A program made the translations under genes and the position numbers. Below the pieces are notes generated by a model that worked only from the letters and a program-made list of their open reading frames with translations, was not told the origin of the DNA and ran no database searches. Shown here piece after piece: positions 7,221 to 15,430 of a DNA stretch of 37,316 nt. Each line of letters begins with the position of its first letter. Positions within the stretch are counted from its first letter, which is position 1. Origin of the DNA: Pseudonocardiales bacterium (GTDB lineage Bacteria; Actinomycetota; Actinomycetes; Mycobacteriales; Pseudonocardiaceae); assembly GCA_019244165.1 (NCBI GenBank), contig JAFATA010000026.1:1-37316 (forward strand), given 5' to 3'.

Positions 7221-8698
7221 GCTCGCTCCTGCCGCGTGTGGTCACCGTCGGTCTGTTGGGCACGCTGCGCTGCCTGTGCCGCCGGGGTTCCCGGGCGCTG
7301 CATGTTCACCCAGCCTTCGATATTGCGCTGGCGGCTGCGGGCCACCGCCAGCGCCCCTGGCGGCACGTCATAGGTGATCACCGAGCCGGCTGCGGTATAG
7401 GCCCCGTCGCCGATGGTCACCGGGGCGACGAACATGTTGTCCGCACCGGTCCGGGCGTGCGCGCCCACGCTGGTGTGGTGCTTGGCCACCCCGTCGTAGT
7501 TGACGAACACGGTGGCTGCGCCGATGTTGGTGCCCTCGCCGATCGTCGCGTCTCCCACGTAGCTCAGATGCGGCACTTTCGCGCCTGGCCCCAGTTGCGC
7601 GTTTTTGGTCTCCACGAAGGTGCCGACCTTGGCCCGCTCGCCAACCTGGCTGCCCGGCCGGAGGTAGGCGAACGGGCCGATCTGCGCCCCATCGGCCACC
7701 ACCGCGCCCACAGCATGGGTACGCACCACGGTGGCCCCCGCACCGACGGTGCAGCCCGAGAGGGTCGAGTCGGGCCCGATCACCGCACCCCGACCCACCA
7801 CGGTGCCCGCCTGCAGCTGCACCCCGGGATGCAGCACCACGTCGGGGGCGAGCTGGACGTCGACGTCCAGCCACACCGAGGCCGAGTCGATGACGGTGAC
7901 CCCGGCTCGCATCCAGTGCTCCAGCAGCCGCCGGTTTAGCTCCGCGCCCACCGCGGCCAGCTGTACCCGGTCGTTCACCCCGGCCACCATCCACGGGTCC
8001 GCGCACCGATGGGCGCCGACTGGCAATCCGTCGGCGTGGGCGGCGCCCAGCACATCAGTGAGGTACAGCTCGTCTCGACTGTGACGGGTAGCGGAACGCA
8101 ACCGGCCCAGCATATCGCGCAACACCCCGGCGTCGAAGGCGAACACCCCGGAGTTGATCTCACGGATGGCGCGCTGTGTTGCGGTGGCGTCCCGATGCTC
8201 GACGATGCCGGTGAGCGCACCCGAGTGGTCCCGCAGCACCCGGCCGTAGCCGGTCGGGTCATCGACTACTGCGGCCAGGACTGTCACCGCGTGCCCGGCG
8301 CACTGGTGCTCGGCGACGAGCCCGGCCAGCGTGCCGGTGTCCAGCAGCGGCACGTCACCGCAGCTGACCAGCACAGTCCCGGACAGCTCAGCCGGCAGGA
8401 CGTCCAACGCGCTGCACACCGCATCACCAGTGCCGTGCTGCTGAGCCTGCACGGCGGTGCGTACGTCCCGTCCCAGTGCGGCCGCGATCTTGCGCAAGTG
8501 GGTGTCCACCACGTCTCGGCCATAACCGATGACCACGACCAGGTGTTCCGGGGCCAGCCCGGCGGCAGCCCGCACGGTGTGCTCCACCAGTGGTCTGCCG
8601 GCCAGCGGATGCAGCACCTTGGGGATAGCCGAGTTCATCCGGGTGCCTTCACCAGCGGCCAGCACAACCGCTGCCTTGAGGCTCCCGTTTGGGAGCAT
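7217..8698 (-). CDS. glmU: Bifunctional UDP-GlcNAc pyrophosphorylase / GlcN-1-P acetyltransferase
   Basis: GlmU acetylates glucosamine-1-phosphate and couples it to UTP, giving UDP-GlcNAc for peptidoglycan and, here, for the amino-sugar polysaccharide locus downstream. The N-terminal uridylyltransferase begins AAVVLAAGEGTRMNSAIPKVLHPLAGRPLVEH with the GxGTxM...K signature. The C-terminal half is a left-handed beta-helix of hexapeptide repeats (VVGRGAVIGPDSTLSGCTVG...) ending with ETKNAQLGPGAKVPHLSYVGDA, the acetyl-CoA site. The start at 8698 is preceded by GGGAAGGGG, and the 493-residue length fits the family; longer frames upstream lack a ribosome site. It follows tRNA-Gln on the same strand. 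Confidence 0.97.
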   Translation of the reverse strand: MLPNGSLKAAVVLAAGEGTRMNSAIPKVLHPLAGRPLVEHTVRAAAGLAPEHLVVVIGYGRDVVDTHLRKIAAALGRDVRTAVQAQQHGTGDAVCSALDVLPAELSGTVLVSCGDVPLLDTGTLAGLVAEHQCAGHAVTVLAAVVDDPTGYGRVLRDHSGALTGIVEHRDATATQRAIREINSGVFAFDAGVLRDMLGRLRSATRHSRDELYLTDVLGAAHADGLPVGAHRCADPWMVAGVNDRVQLAAVGAELNRRLLEHWMRAGVTVIDSASVWLDVDVQLAPDVVLHPGVQLQAGTVVGRGAVIGPDSTLSGCTVGAGATVVRTHAVGAVVADGAQIGPFAYLRPGSQVGERAKVGTFVETKNAQLGPGAKVPHLSYVGDATIGEGTNIGAATVFVNYDGVAKHHTSVGAHARTGADNMFVAPVTIGDGAYTAAGSVITYDVPPGALAVARSRQRNIEGWVNMQRPGTPAAQAAQRAQQTDGDHTRQERA

Positions 8699-8813
8699 CG
8701 GTGGTGCCCCTTCCCGATCGTGGTGCAGCTCTATGATGCGCCGGATCCTACGGGGATCAGGCACGCCTGCGTTCAAGCGTGGTCTCCGGGCCGGCACCGC
8801 CCCGCAGCGGCTG

Positions 8814-8884
8814 CTCCGCCGCCAGGATTCGAACCTGGACCATCGGAACCAAAATCCGAGGTGCTGCCTTTACACTACGGCGGA
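8814..8884 (-). tRNA. tRNA-Gln (anticodon TTG)
   Basis: Read on the minus strand, the 7-bp acceptor stem is TCCGCCG (plus 8878-8884) paired perfectly with CGGCGGA (plus 8815-8821). The anticodon arm is TCGGA-TTTTGGT-TCCGA, giving anticodon TTG, which reads CAA (Gln). The T arm contains CCAGGTTCGAATCCTGG. The discriminator base is G at 8814, and CCA is not encoded (CAG follows). A tRNA-Gln upstream of glmU is also found in mycobacteria. Confidence 0.96.
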
Positions 8885-9198
8885 CGGGCGGGCCGAAGGC
8901 AACGCTGGGGACCCGCTCGCACATCGTGACACGGCCACCGCACGGGCCTCCGCAGAGCCCTCCCCGGTTTTCCGGCCTCTGGACCCGGAATGCAGCCACG
9001 CGGGATCGGCGCCTGGTTCAGACACGCTCGACACGCCCACCGGCGCTCGGCGTGTCGTGACGGACCTCGGGTGGATGACCTACGGTTCAGTTAGCTGTGG
9101 CACGGCGCCACCTAGGCTGTGCCACCGGTGTGAGCATGATGGCACCCCGTTACGGCGTGGCCGCCGTCCGCGCCTGCCGACATGAGGAGTACCGGCCG
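8885..9198. other. Intergenic region between tRNA-Gln and desaturase, with hairpin
   Basis: This 314-bp gap separates divergent transcription units. No gene is seen. It contains a perfect 9-bp inverted repeat, CGACACGCC (9029-9037) and GGCGTGTCG (9049-9057), with an 11-nt loop. There is no T-run after it on either strand, so it is more likely an operator or structured leader element than a terminator. The tRNA promoter should lie in 8885-8930, but no clear hexamers were found. Confidence 0.5.
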
Positions 9199-10143
9199 AT
9201 GACGCTGACCGCTGACGCCGACGAGCAGAGCATGGAGCCCGAGCCGGTCCTCGTGGGCCAGCGGACGTGGGGGCCGAACATTTTGGTCTACACCTTCGTG
9301 CTCGGCCCCATGCTGGCCCTGATGATCGCGGTGCCCCTCGCCTGGGGGTGGGGGCTGAGCTGGGTGGACATCATGTTGTTCGCGGTCACCTATTTTGTCA
9401 GCCTGCTGGGCGTGACCGTGGGGTTCCACCGCCACTTCACCCATGGTTCGTTCAAGGCCAAGCGGTGGTTGCAGGTGAGCCTGGCGGTGTTGGGCAGCAC
9501 CGCGATGCAGGGCCCGTTGCTGCATTGGGTGGCCGACCACCGGCGGCATCATGCTTACTCCGATAAAGAGGGTGACCCACATTCGCCGTGGCTGTTCGGT
9601 ACCTCCCCCATCGCGGTGGCCAAGGGTTTCTGGCATGCCCATATGGGCTGGCTGTTCAACCGAGACATGTCCAATCCACGCCGGTTCGTCCCAGACTTGC
9701 TCGCCGACCCGACAATGGTGCGGATCAGCAAGTTGTTCTGGTTATGGAGCGGGATCTGGCTCGTGCTGCCGGGGATCATCGGCGGGTTGGTGACCTGGTC
9801 CTGGTGGGCGGTGCTGACCGGGTCGTTCTGGGCTGGGCTGGTCAGGGTCTCGTTCCTGCAGCATGTCACCTGGGCGGTGAACTCGGTCTGCCACATGATC
9901 GGTAATCGACCGTTCGCCTCGCGCGATCGGGCCGCGAACTTCTGGCCGATGGCGATCCTGTCCGGGGGAGAATCCTGGCACAACCTGCACCATGCCGATC
10001 CGACATCGGCACGGCACGGCGTGCTTCGGGGACAGATCGACATCTCGGCCCGGGTGATCTGGTTCTTCGAGAAACTGGGTTGGGTGTGGAACGTGCGGTG
10101 GCCGACACCGCAGCGGCTAGCCAAGATCGGGGCCAGGGTGTGA
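9199..10143 (+). CDS. Membrane-bound acyl-CoA/fatty acid desaturase (delta-9 type)
   Basis: The 314-residue protein is an integral di-iron desaturase that introduces a double bond into a fatty acyl chain, adjusting membrane fluidity. The three His boxes are present: HRHFTH (near residue 84), HRRHH (near 121) and HNLHH (near 259), with hydrophobic segments around NILVYTFVLGPMLALMIAV, WVDIMLFAVTYFVSLLG and WLVLPGIIGGLV. The ATG at 9199 is chosen because GAGGAG lies about ten bases upstream; an earlier frame-compatible start at 9097 would add 34 non-conserved residues. It stands alone, followed by a 392-bp gap. A TetR-like inverted repeat is found downstream, before the polysaccharide operon. 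Confidence 0.93.
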   Translation: MTLTADADEQSMEPEPVLVGQRTWGPNILVYTFVLGPMLALMIAVPLAWGWGLSWVDIMLFAVTYFVSLLGVTVGFHRHFTHGSFKAKRWLQVSLAVLGSTAMQGPLLHWVADHRRHHAYSDKEGDPHSPWLFGTSPIAVAKGFWHAHMGWLFNRDMSNPRRFVPDLLADPTMVRISKLFWLWSGIWLVLPGIIGGLVTWSWWAVLTGSFWAGLVRVSFLQHVTWAVNSVCHMIGNRPFASRDRAANFWPMAILSGGESWHNLHHADPTSARHGVLRGQIDISARVIWFFEKLGWVWNVRWPTPQRLAKIGARV

Positions 10144-10244
10144 GCCGCTTCCTGTCGGTGTCCTGACGAGCCTGGCGCGGACCCGATCCCCGTGGGTGAG
10201 GCGCGGTAGTGGCGTGCCCGCCGGGCTAGCCGTGGGAACACAGG

Positions 10245-10260
10245 TTACTCCGCTGAGTAA
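10245..10260. promoter_or_regulatory. Inverted repeat, candidate operator
   Basis: TTACTC-CGCT-GAGTAA is a perfect 6-bp inverted repeat with a 4-bp centre in an A/T-rich patch 102 bp after the desaturase stop and about 275 bp before the operon start. TetR-family sites in actinobacteria often have this form. No TetR gene is in the window, so the regulator is unknown. Confidence 0.35.
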
Positions 10261-10386
10261 TTGATTGGTGACTATCTGCATCCAATACGCTGCGGAACCT
10301 GATTGCTCCGTTCGGGTGAAAACCTTGGGACTGGCGCTCACCAGGTAACAGCTGGCAGTGGGCGATAGATATACGCACTGTGGGGA

Positions 10387-10460
10387 GGGGCGAACCCCAG
10401 GGGCGAACCCACTGTACGAGAGGGTGAGCACGGCTCATCACGAGAGGGTGAGCACGGCTC
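10387..10460 (+). repeat. Two adjacent short tandem duplications in operon leader
   Basis: GGGGCGAACCC occurs at 10387-10397 and 10400-10410 (13-bp period). Directly after, ACGAGAGGGTGAGCACGGCT occurs at 10416-10435 and 10440-10459 (24-bp period, followed by C in both). The second pair holds a GAGAGGGTGAG segment resembling a ribosome site, but no small reading frame with a clear start follows. Confidence 0.85.
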
Positions 10461-10535
10461 GTCGTTTTTCGTGTGAGTTCCGGAAACATTCAGTCGTCGG
10501 CAGACGTCTCGAGTCACGGTAGGGGGCCCGTCTCG

Positions 10536-11681
10536 ATGAAGTTCGTTGCAGGTACTACCCAACCGGCAGCAACCCTGACTGACCGTGGATCGGGGGAATC
10601 GGGAGAGTTCCCGGATTTCAATCCCGATGTTCGCGTGGCGGTGGTGGGTTATGGCTACTGGGGTTCTAAGCACATGCGGGTGCTCAGCAGCATGCCGGGT
10701 GTGCAAGTGACCATCGTCGACGAGGATCCCGAGCGGATCGTGGAGGCGAAGCGAAGCTACCCATCGGCGGAATCGGCACTCCATCTCGACGACGTGTTGG
10801 GAGAGGTGGACGCAGTGGTCGTCGCGACCCCGCCGACCACGCACGCCGCGGTTGCGCTGCAAGCGCTGCACCACGGGCGGCACGCCTTGGTGGAAAAGCC
10901 ACTGGCCACAACGGTCGAGGATGCCCAGCAGATGGTCGACGCGGCGGCGGCCAGCGGCGTGCATCTGATGGCGGGACATACCTTCGAGTACAACGCGGCC
11001 GTCTGGAAGCTGAAGGAGATCATCGATTCTGGTGAGCTCGGCAGGATTCTCTACATCGACACCGCTCGGCTGAGCCTGGGTAAGTACCAGCGCGACTGCA
11101 ACGTCATCTGGGACCTCGCTCCGCACGACATTTCGATCGCATCGTTCTTGCTGGACGAGGTTCCCAGGGCTACCTGGGTATGGGCTAAACGGCATGTCGG
11201 AAACCGTCACGCCGACGTGGCCTACCTGCGACTGGATTTCGAGCGGGCGGCCACTCATGCATTCGTGCACGTGAGCTGGCTGGATCCGTGCAAGGTTCGA
11301 CGGGTCACCGTTGTCGGGGAACGAAAGATGGCCGTCTACAACGACATGTCGGACAATGAGCGTATCCGGGTGTACGACATCGGCGTTGACCCGACCGATC
11401 TTGAAGACCATGGTGAGTCGCACGCCATGCCGGTTTCCTATCGGACCGGAGACATCGTTTCGCCATATATTCAGTTCAACGAGCCGCTTTTGGTTCAGGA
11501 TAGCCACTTCATCGAATGTATCCGTACCGGAGCCAAGCCCAACACACCTGGTGAGCGCGGGCTGGACATCGTCCGAGTCCTCGCCGCCACCGACGTTGCG
11601 GAGACTACCGGGCGCCCAGCCCTCGTCGCCGGCAGCGCCAGCCCGGCGGGAGCGGACCTCGTGCGGGGGGTGGCGTCATGA
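10536..11681 (+). CDS. Gfo/Idh/MocA oxidoreductase, WbpB/WlbA-like
   Basis: The 381-residue protein has an N-terminal Rossmann fold (VRVAVVGYGYWGSKHMRVL, about residues 30-48) and the family signature EKPLATT with the conserved Lys, then HTFEYNAAVWKLKEII and DLAPHDISIASFLL with a catalytic-type His. WbpB/WlbA oxidise C3 of UDP-GlcNAc-uronic acid to the 3-keto sugar that a DegT enzyme then aminates. The next gene is such an aminotransferase, overlapping by ATGA, and a WbpA-like dehydrogenase is at 30918, so this role fits the locus. The ATG at 10536 follows a GGTAGGGGG stretch. The first 28 residues are not part of the fold and may be disordered. First gene of the plus-strand operon. Confidence 0.88.
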   Translation: MKFVAGTTQPAATLTDRGSGESGEFPDFNPDVRVAVVGYGYWGSKHMRVLSSMPGVQVTIVDEDPERIVEAKRSYPSAESALHLDDVLGEVDAVVVATPPTTHAAVALQALHHGRHALVEKPLATTVEDAQQMVDAAAASGVHLMAGHTFEYNAAVWKLKEIIDSGELGRILYIDTARLSLGKYQRDCNVIWDLAPHDISIASFLLDEVPRATWVWAKRHVGNRHADVAYLRLDFERAATHAFVHVSWLDPCKVRRVTVVGERKMAVYNDMSDNERIRVYDIGVDPTDLEDHGESHAMPVSYRTGDIVSPYIQFNEPLLVQDSHFIECIRTGAKPNTPGERGLDIVRVLAATDVAETTGRPALVAGSASPAGADLVRGVAS

Positions 11682-12829
11682 CCAGTGGTGCCAATCGCCC
11701 TTCCGGTGTTCCTTTTCTTGACCTCGGCAGCGTCAACAACGGGCTGCGCGAGGAGTTCGACCTCGCCTGGAAGACCGTGCTGGACCACGGTCATTTTGTC
11801 GGCGGCCCCGAGGTCGAGCGCTTTGAGCGTGAGTTCGCGACATACTGCGGAACCAAGGCCTGCATCGGGGTGGCCAACGGAACCGATGCCCTAGAGCTCA
11901 TCCTCAGGGGTCTGAGGATCGGGCGTGGTGACGAGGTCATCGTCCCCACGAATACGTTCATTGCAACAGCCGAGGCGGTCTGTGCAACCGGTGCGCGACC
12001 CCGGTTCGTCGACGTGTGTCCTGACACCCTGCTGATCGATCCAGGTGCCACGGCTGCAGCGATCAACAGCTCGACGGCCGCGATCATTGCTGTGCACTTG
12101 TACGGCCAGATGGTGGACCCCGAGCCGATCTCGGCGATCGCCGCTGCGCACGGGCTCGCCCTCATCGAGGACGCCGCGCAGGCCCACGGCGCCCAGCACC
12201 AGGGGAGGCGCGCGGGCAGTGTGGGCATCGCCGCTGGGTTCAGCTTTTATCCCGGCAAGAACCTCGGCGCCTTGGGCGACGGCGGCGCGGTGGTCACCAG
12301 TGATCTCGCCCTGGCCGACCGGATCCGCAGCATCGCCAATCACGGGCGGGCCGCTGCCGACCGTTACCTGCACGACCTGGCTGGGCGCAACAGCAGGCTC
12401 GACACGTTGCAGGCGGCGCTGCTGTCCACCAAGCTGCCGTGGCTGGATGCCGGTAATGCCCGGCGCGCGGCGGCGATGGCGGCCTACCGCATGATGCTGC
12501 CGCAGCGCTGTACACCGGTATCGGTGCAGCCCGGTGCCGAGCCGGCGTACCACCTGGCGATCATCCAGGTCGAAGACCGCCCTGAGATCAGTGACGCGCT
12601 CACCGCGGCCGGTATCGGGTGGGGTGTGCACTACCCGATTCCCTGCCATCAGCAGCCAGCCTTGGCCACACTCCACGAGCGAGCGTCGATTGCTCAGAAA
12701 CCGATTGCTCAGAAATTGCCGGTAGCAGAGCGCGCGGCCAGCCGGATTCTCTCCCTCCCGATGTCCCCCGTCCTGACTATCGAGCAGGTTGCGCGGGTCT
12801 GCGATGTGCTCGGAGGTGCGCTGTCATGA
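11678..12829 (+). CDS. DegT/DnrJ/EryC1/StrS aminotransferase, WbpE-like
   Basis: These PLP enzymes transfer an amino group from glutamate to a keto-sugar nucleotide. The 383-residue protein has the fold-type I markers: VANGTDALELILRGL, PTNTFIATAEAV, the cofactor Asp165 (IEDAAQAHGA) and the Schiff-base Lys194 (SFYPGKNLGALGDGGAVVT), and ends with the HYPIPCHQQPA motif. Together with the upstream oxidoreductase it would make a 3-amino sugar from a 3-keto sugar. Near the C-terminus IAQKPIAQK comes from a 15-bp tandem duplication. Overlaps neighbours on both sides by ATGA. Confidence 0.92.
   Translation: MTSGANRPSGVPFLDLGSVNNGLREEFDLAWKTVLDHGHFVGGPEVERFEREFATYCGTKACIGVANGTDALELILRGLRIGRGDEVIVPTNTFIATAEAVCATGARPRFVDVCPDTLLIDPGATAAAINSSTAAIIAVHLYGQMVDPEPISAIAAAHGLALIEDAAQAHGAQHQGRRAGSVGIAAGFSFYPGKNLGALGDGGAVVTSDLALADRIRSIANHGRAAADRYLHDLAGRNSRLDTLQAALLSTKLPWLDAGNARRAAAMAAYRMMLPQRCTPVSVQPGAEPAYHLAIIQVEDRPEISDALTAAGIGWGVHYPIPCHQQPALATLHERASIAQKPIAQKLPVAERAASRILSLPMSPVLTIEQVARVCDVLGGALS
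12688..12717 (+). repeat. 15-bp tandem duplication in aminotransferase gene
   Basis: GATTGCTCAGAAACC (12688-12702) is followed by GATTGCTCAGAAATT (12703-12717), giving IAQKPIAQKLP in the protein. It lies just after the HYPIPCHQQPA motif, in the segment leading to the last helices. Confidence 0.85.
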
Positions 12830-13809
12830 ACATTTCCCGCGTCTTCCAATACGGGGCTAGCGAGTCGAACGGGCGTTCACTGGGTCGCGAAGAACAACTG
12901 GATCATGAAGAGCAACTAGGCCACGAAGAGCAACTGCCGCTGTCCCTGGGCACCGGCGAAGTGCCGCCGCAGCGTTCGGCGGGTCAGCGTTCGGCGGGTC
13001 AGCTCGACAGTCCTCCCGAAGACAGTCCTCCCGAGGACCATGGTGACAGCTGGCTAACAGCGCGCCTGATGTTGCTGGTGTCGACGATCATTCTACTCGG
13101 CGTTGCCGCTGGGCTGCTCGGCGCGCTGGTCTTGCCGAAAACCTACGGAGCTCGGGCGGAAATCCTCTACACCATCGGCCAGGACCAGCAGGGCGGTGAC
13201 CCGCTTCGGCAGGATCGTCAGCTCAGTAACCAGCTGGTGTTTCTGAAGAGCCGGAACGTGCTCGAACCGGTCGCTCAGAAGCAGGGTCGGCAGTTCAAGG
13301 ATCTCGACAAGGAGATCAGCGTTTCGGTCCTGGACAACAGTGAGGTCATCCAGGTCGAGGCTGACGGTCCCACCAAGCTGGCCGCGATGCAGACGCTGCA
13401 GGCCGTCATGGACGGGTATCTGGCGCTGATTCGCCAGCCCAGTGGAGCGACCCTCAACCTTGACACCCAGCTCGCTGATGCCCGTGCGAACACCGCCCAA
13501 ATCCAAAAGCAGGTGCAGCAACTCACCACTGCTGTGTCGGCCGGAACCGCCACCCAGACGTCGCTCAACGACGCCCGGACCCAGCTCACCGCGTCGTTGG
13601 CCCGGGAGAAGGCGATCCAGACCAAGATCGATGAGTTCAAGCTCAGTGGCCAGGCGGGACCGGATGCCCAGCTGCTGACGCCGCCTTACTCGTTGCCCGA
13701 CCAGGTGTTCCCGCAGCCGTTGATCGCGGCCGGCACTGGTCTGCTAGTCGGCGTGATCGTGGCCGGTGCAGTGATGGCGGTGAGCGCGCGGCGCTCGACG
13801 AGGCCGTGA
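12826..13809 (+). CDS. Wzz/chain-length-determinant-like membrane protein
   Basis: The 327-residue protein has the two-membrane-helix architecture of polysaccharide co-polymerases: a first hydrophobic segment (MLLVSTIILLGVAAGLLGALVL, about residues 83-104), a long extracytoplasmic part with coiled-coil character (ADARANTAQIQKQVQQL...LNDARTQLTASLAREKAIQTKI), and a second helix (PLIAAGTGLLVGVIVAGAVMAV) preceded by a Pro-containing PDQVFPQP stretch. Such proteins set polymer length or couple polymerisation to export. No tyrosine kinase domain follows, and none is in the window. The first 75 residues are cytoplasmic, acidic and built largely of short repeats (EEQL x3, QRSAG x2, DSPPE x2). Overlaps the aminotransferase by ATGA. 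Confidence 0.85.
   Translation: MNISRVFQYGASESNGRSLGREEQLDHEEQLGHEEQLPLSLGTGEVPPQRSAGQRSAGQLDSPPEDSPPEDHGDSWLTARLMLLVSTIILLGVAAGLLGALVLPKTYGARAEILYTIGQDQQGGDPLRQDRQLSNQLVFLKSRNVLEPVAQKQGRQFKDLDKEISVSVLDNSEVIQVEADGPTKLAAMQTLQAVMDGYLALIRQPSGATLNLDTQLADARANTAQIQKQVQQLTTAVSAGTATQTSLNDARTQLTASLAREKAIQTKIDEFKLSGQAGPDAQLLTPPYSLPDQVFPQPLIAAGTGLLVGVIVAGAVMAVSARRSTRP
12889..13035 (+). repeat. Three successive in-frame tandem micro-duplications
   Basis: Within 150 bp there are three separate duplications: an 18-bp unit at 12889-12936 (2.7 copies, encoding EEQL-x2 repeats), a perfect 15-bp unit CAGCGTTCGGCGGGT at 12970-12999, and a 15-bp unit GACAGTCCTCCCGAA/G at 13006-13035. All keep the frame and lie in the cytoplasmic N-terminal tail of the Wzz-like protein. 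Confidence 0.9.
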
Positions 13810-13819
13810 GGACCCGGCT

Positions 13820-15430
13820 GTGGCCCCCTCAACGGTGACAGTACTCGAGGACCGACCCCTCACCACCACCGCGCGCAACTCGGTCACCGTCGCGGTGTGG
13901 ACGCTGGTCAGCAGGGCCACCGGGCTACTGCGGGTGGTGGTGATCGGGGCGGTGCTGGGGCCGACCTATTTCGCTAATAGCTTCCAGGCCGGCTACGTCG
14001 TTCCGAACCTGGTGTTCACGTTGATCGCCGGGCCGGTGCTGGCGATGGTGCTGGTGCCCAGCGTGGTTCGCGCCGCCGGTACCGGCGGCGCGGCACGCGC
14101 CCGGGAGGTGTTCGGCGGGGTGACCGGGTGGCTGCTGGCCATCTCGGCCGCAGTGGTCGCGCTGTTGATGATTTTTTCACCAGCGGTGGCCTGGACGCTG
14201 ACTTTCGGGATTCCAGATCCCGCTGCCCGAGCGCGGGGTCTGTGGCTAGCCACCCTGCTGGTGCTCCTCATCGCACCCCAGGTCCTGCTGTACACCCTCC
14301 TGCACCTTGGGATGGCCGCTCAGCAGGCCCGCGGGCGCTTCGCGCTGGCGGCGGGCGCGCCTGCCGCGGAGAACGTCATTCTGATCTTGACGGTGGTCTG
14401 GGCTGGTTGGTACTACGGGACAGGTCGTGACGTTGAGCAGGTGCCGGTCGACCTGGTGGTTGCACTCGGGGTAGGCAGCACCGCGGCCGTCGCGCTGCAT
14501 GCGGCGCTGCAGCTGTTCGGCACCGCGCGGGTGGGCTTGCTGACTCGCCCATCGATGCGCTGGCGGCAGGACCCCGAGGTCCGCGAAGTCACCCGCAGGC
14601 TGGTGCGCTCTGTCGGCGTGGCGGCGGGGCCGGCCGCGGCGATGTACGTGCTGCTCGCGCTGGCCGGCTCGGTGCCTGGCGGCGTCTTCGTCGTGCAGCT
14701 TTCCTACTCCGTTTTCTATTCGCTGACCTACCTCAGTGCCCGTGCCGTGGCGACAGCCGCGTTGCCTAGTCTGGCCCACGCCGCCCATCGTGCGGACGGC
14801 GCGACGTTCGGTTCGCAGTGGCGCCAGGGGCTGTCCTATGCCCTCATCGCCAGCCTGCCGCTGCTGATGTTGCTCGCGATGAACTCCGTGCCCACCGCGA
14901 ACATCCTCGCCAACGGCGAGTTGCGGCACGCGGCCTTGATCGGACCACTCGCCACCTGCCTGGGGGTGGTGGCGATGGCGCAGCTGGTCGGCGGGGTGCA
15001 TGACATCGGTCGCCGGGCGCTGTTCGCGCGGTTGGACGACCGCATTCCTCGCCGGGCCAGCGAAGTCGCTTTCGGTGTGACGCTCCTCGCCGCGGCTGCG
15101 GCCTTGCTCTTGCCCGCCGACGGTTCCCGCCTGATCTGGCTGGTGGTGGCCATCCTGGCCAGCGAACTCACCGCCGCCGGGACGGTGTTAACCCGGCTGC
15201 GCCGGGCAATTCGGCCTGAGCGGTTCCTCGAATCCCGAGCCTTGCTCGCTGCGCTGGTGGCCACGGTCGCGATGGCTCCGGTGGCCGTCACGATGCGGTG
15301 GCTCGCCAACGCCGATGGTGGCGACCGGGTTGCCAACCTCGCGCTTCTTGTCCTGGGCGGCGTCGTAGCGCTCAGCGTCTATGTCCTGGTGCTCCGTGTC
15401 GCGGTGCGACAGATAGGTGGCGGGTCATGA
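13820..15430 (+). CDS. MurJ/MviN-family lipid-linked oligosaccharide flippase
   Basis: The 536-residue protein is strongly hydrophobic with about 13-14 membrane segments and an N-terminus typical of the MviN/MurJ branch of the MOP superfamily (NSVTVAVWTLVSRATGLLRVVVIGAVLGPTYFANSFQAGYVVPN). MurJ flips lipid II; members within polysaccharide clusters are taken to act as Wzx, moving undecaprenyl-linked repeat units outward. Its place between a Wzz-like and a Wzy-like gene supports the Wzx role. The start is a GTG at 13820, ten bases after the preceding stop. No C-terminal kinase-like extension of the mycobacterial MviN type is present. Confidence 0.87.
   Translation: MAPSTVTVLEDRPLTTTARNSVTVAVWTLVSRATGLLRVVVIGAVLGPTYFANSFQAGYVVPNLVFTLIAGPVLAMVLVPSVVRAAGTGGAARAREVFGGVTGWLLAISAAVVALLMIFSPAVAWTLTFGIPDPAARARGLWLATLLVLLIAPQVLLYTLLHLGMAAQQARGRFALAAGAPAAENVILILTVVWAGWYYGTGRDVEQVPVDLVVALGVGSTAAVALHAALQLFGTARVGLLTRPSMRWRQDPEVREVTRRLVRSVGVAAGPAAAMYVLLALAGSVPGGVFVVQLSYSVFYSLTYLSARAVATAALPSLAHAAHRADGATFGSQWRQGLSYALIASLPLLMLLAMNSVPTANILANGELRHAALIGPLATCLGVVAMAQLVGGVHDIGRRALFARLDDRIPRRASEVAFGVTLLAAAAALLLPADGSRLIWLVVAILASELTAAGTVLTRLRRAIRPERFLESRALLAALVATVAMAPVAVTMRWLANADGGDRVANLALLVLGGVVALSVYVLVLRVAVRQIGGGS

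Larger units (their letters stand above)
10144..10535. other. Leader region of the plus-strand polysaccharide operon
   Basis: This 392-bp gap has no gene. It is more A/T-rich than its surroundings between about 10240 and 10380. It contains an inverted repeat at 10245-10260 and two tandem duplications: a 13-bp unit GGGGCGAACCCCA at 10387-10411 and a 24-bp unit at 10416-10463. The promoter for the operon is expected here (A/T-rich GATAGATATA near 10364-10373), but I could not fix -35 and -10 hexamers. Confidence 0.5.

Noticed and set aside
6285..7373. 362-codon plus-strand frame opposite prs
   Set aside because: It is antisense to a clear prs gene, with His/Gly/Arg-rich composition and no domain; a shadow of high-GC codon bias.
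13820..15430. Housekeeping MurJ (lipid II flippase)
   Set aside because: The family is right, but the position between Wzz-like and Wzy-like genes and the absence of cell-wall genes favour a polysaccharide-specific flippase; housekeeping function cannot be fully excluded.
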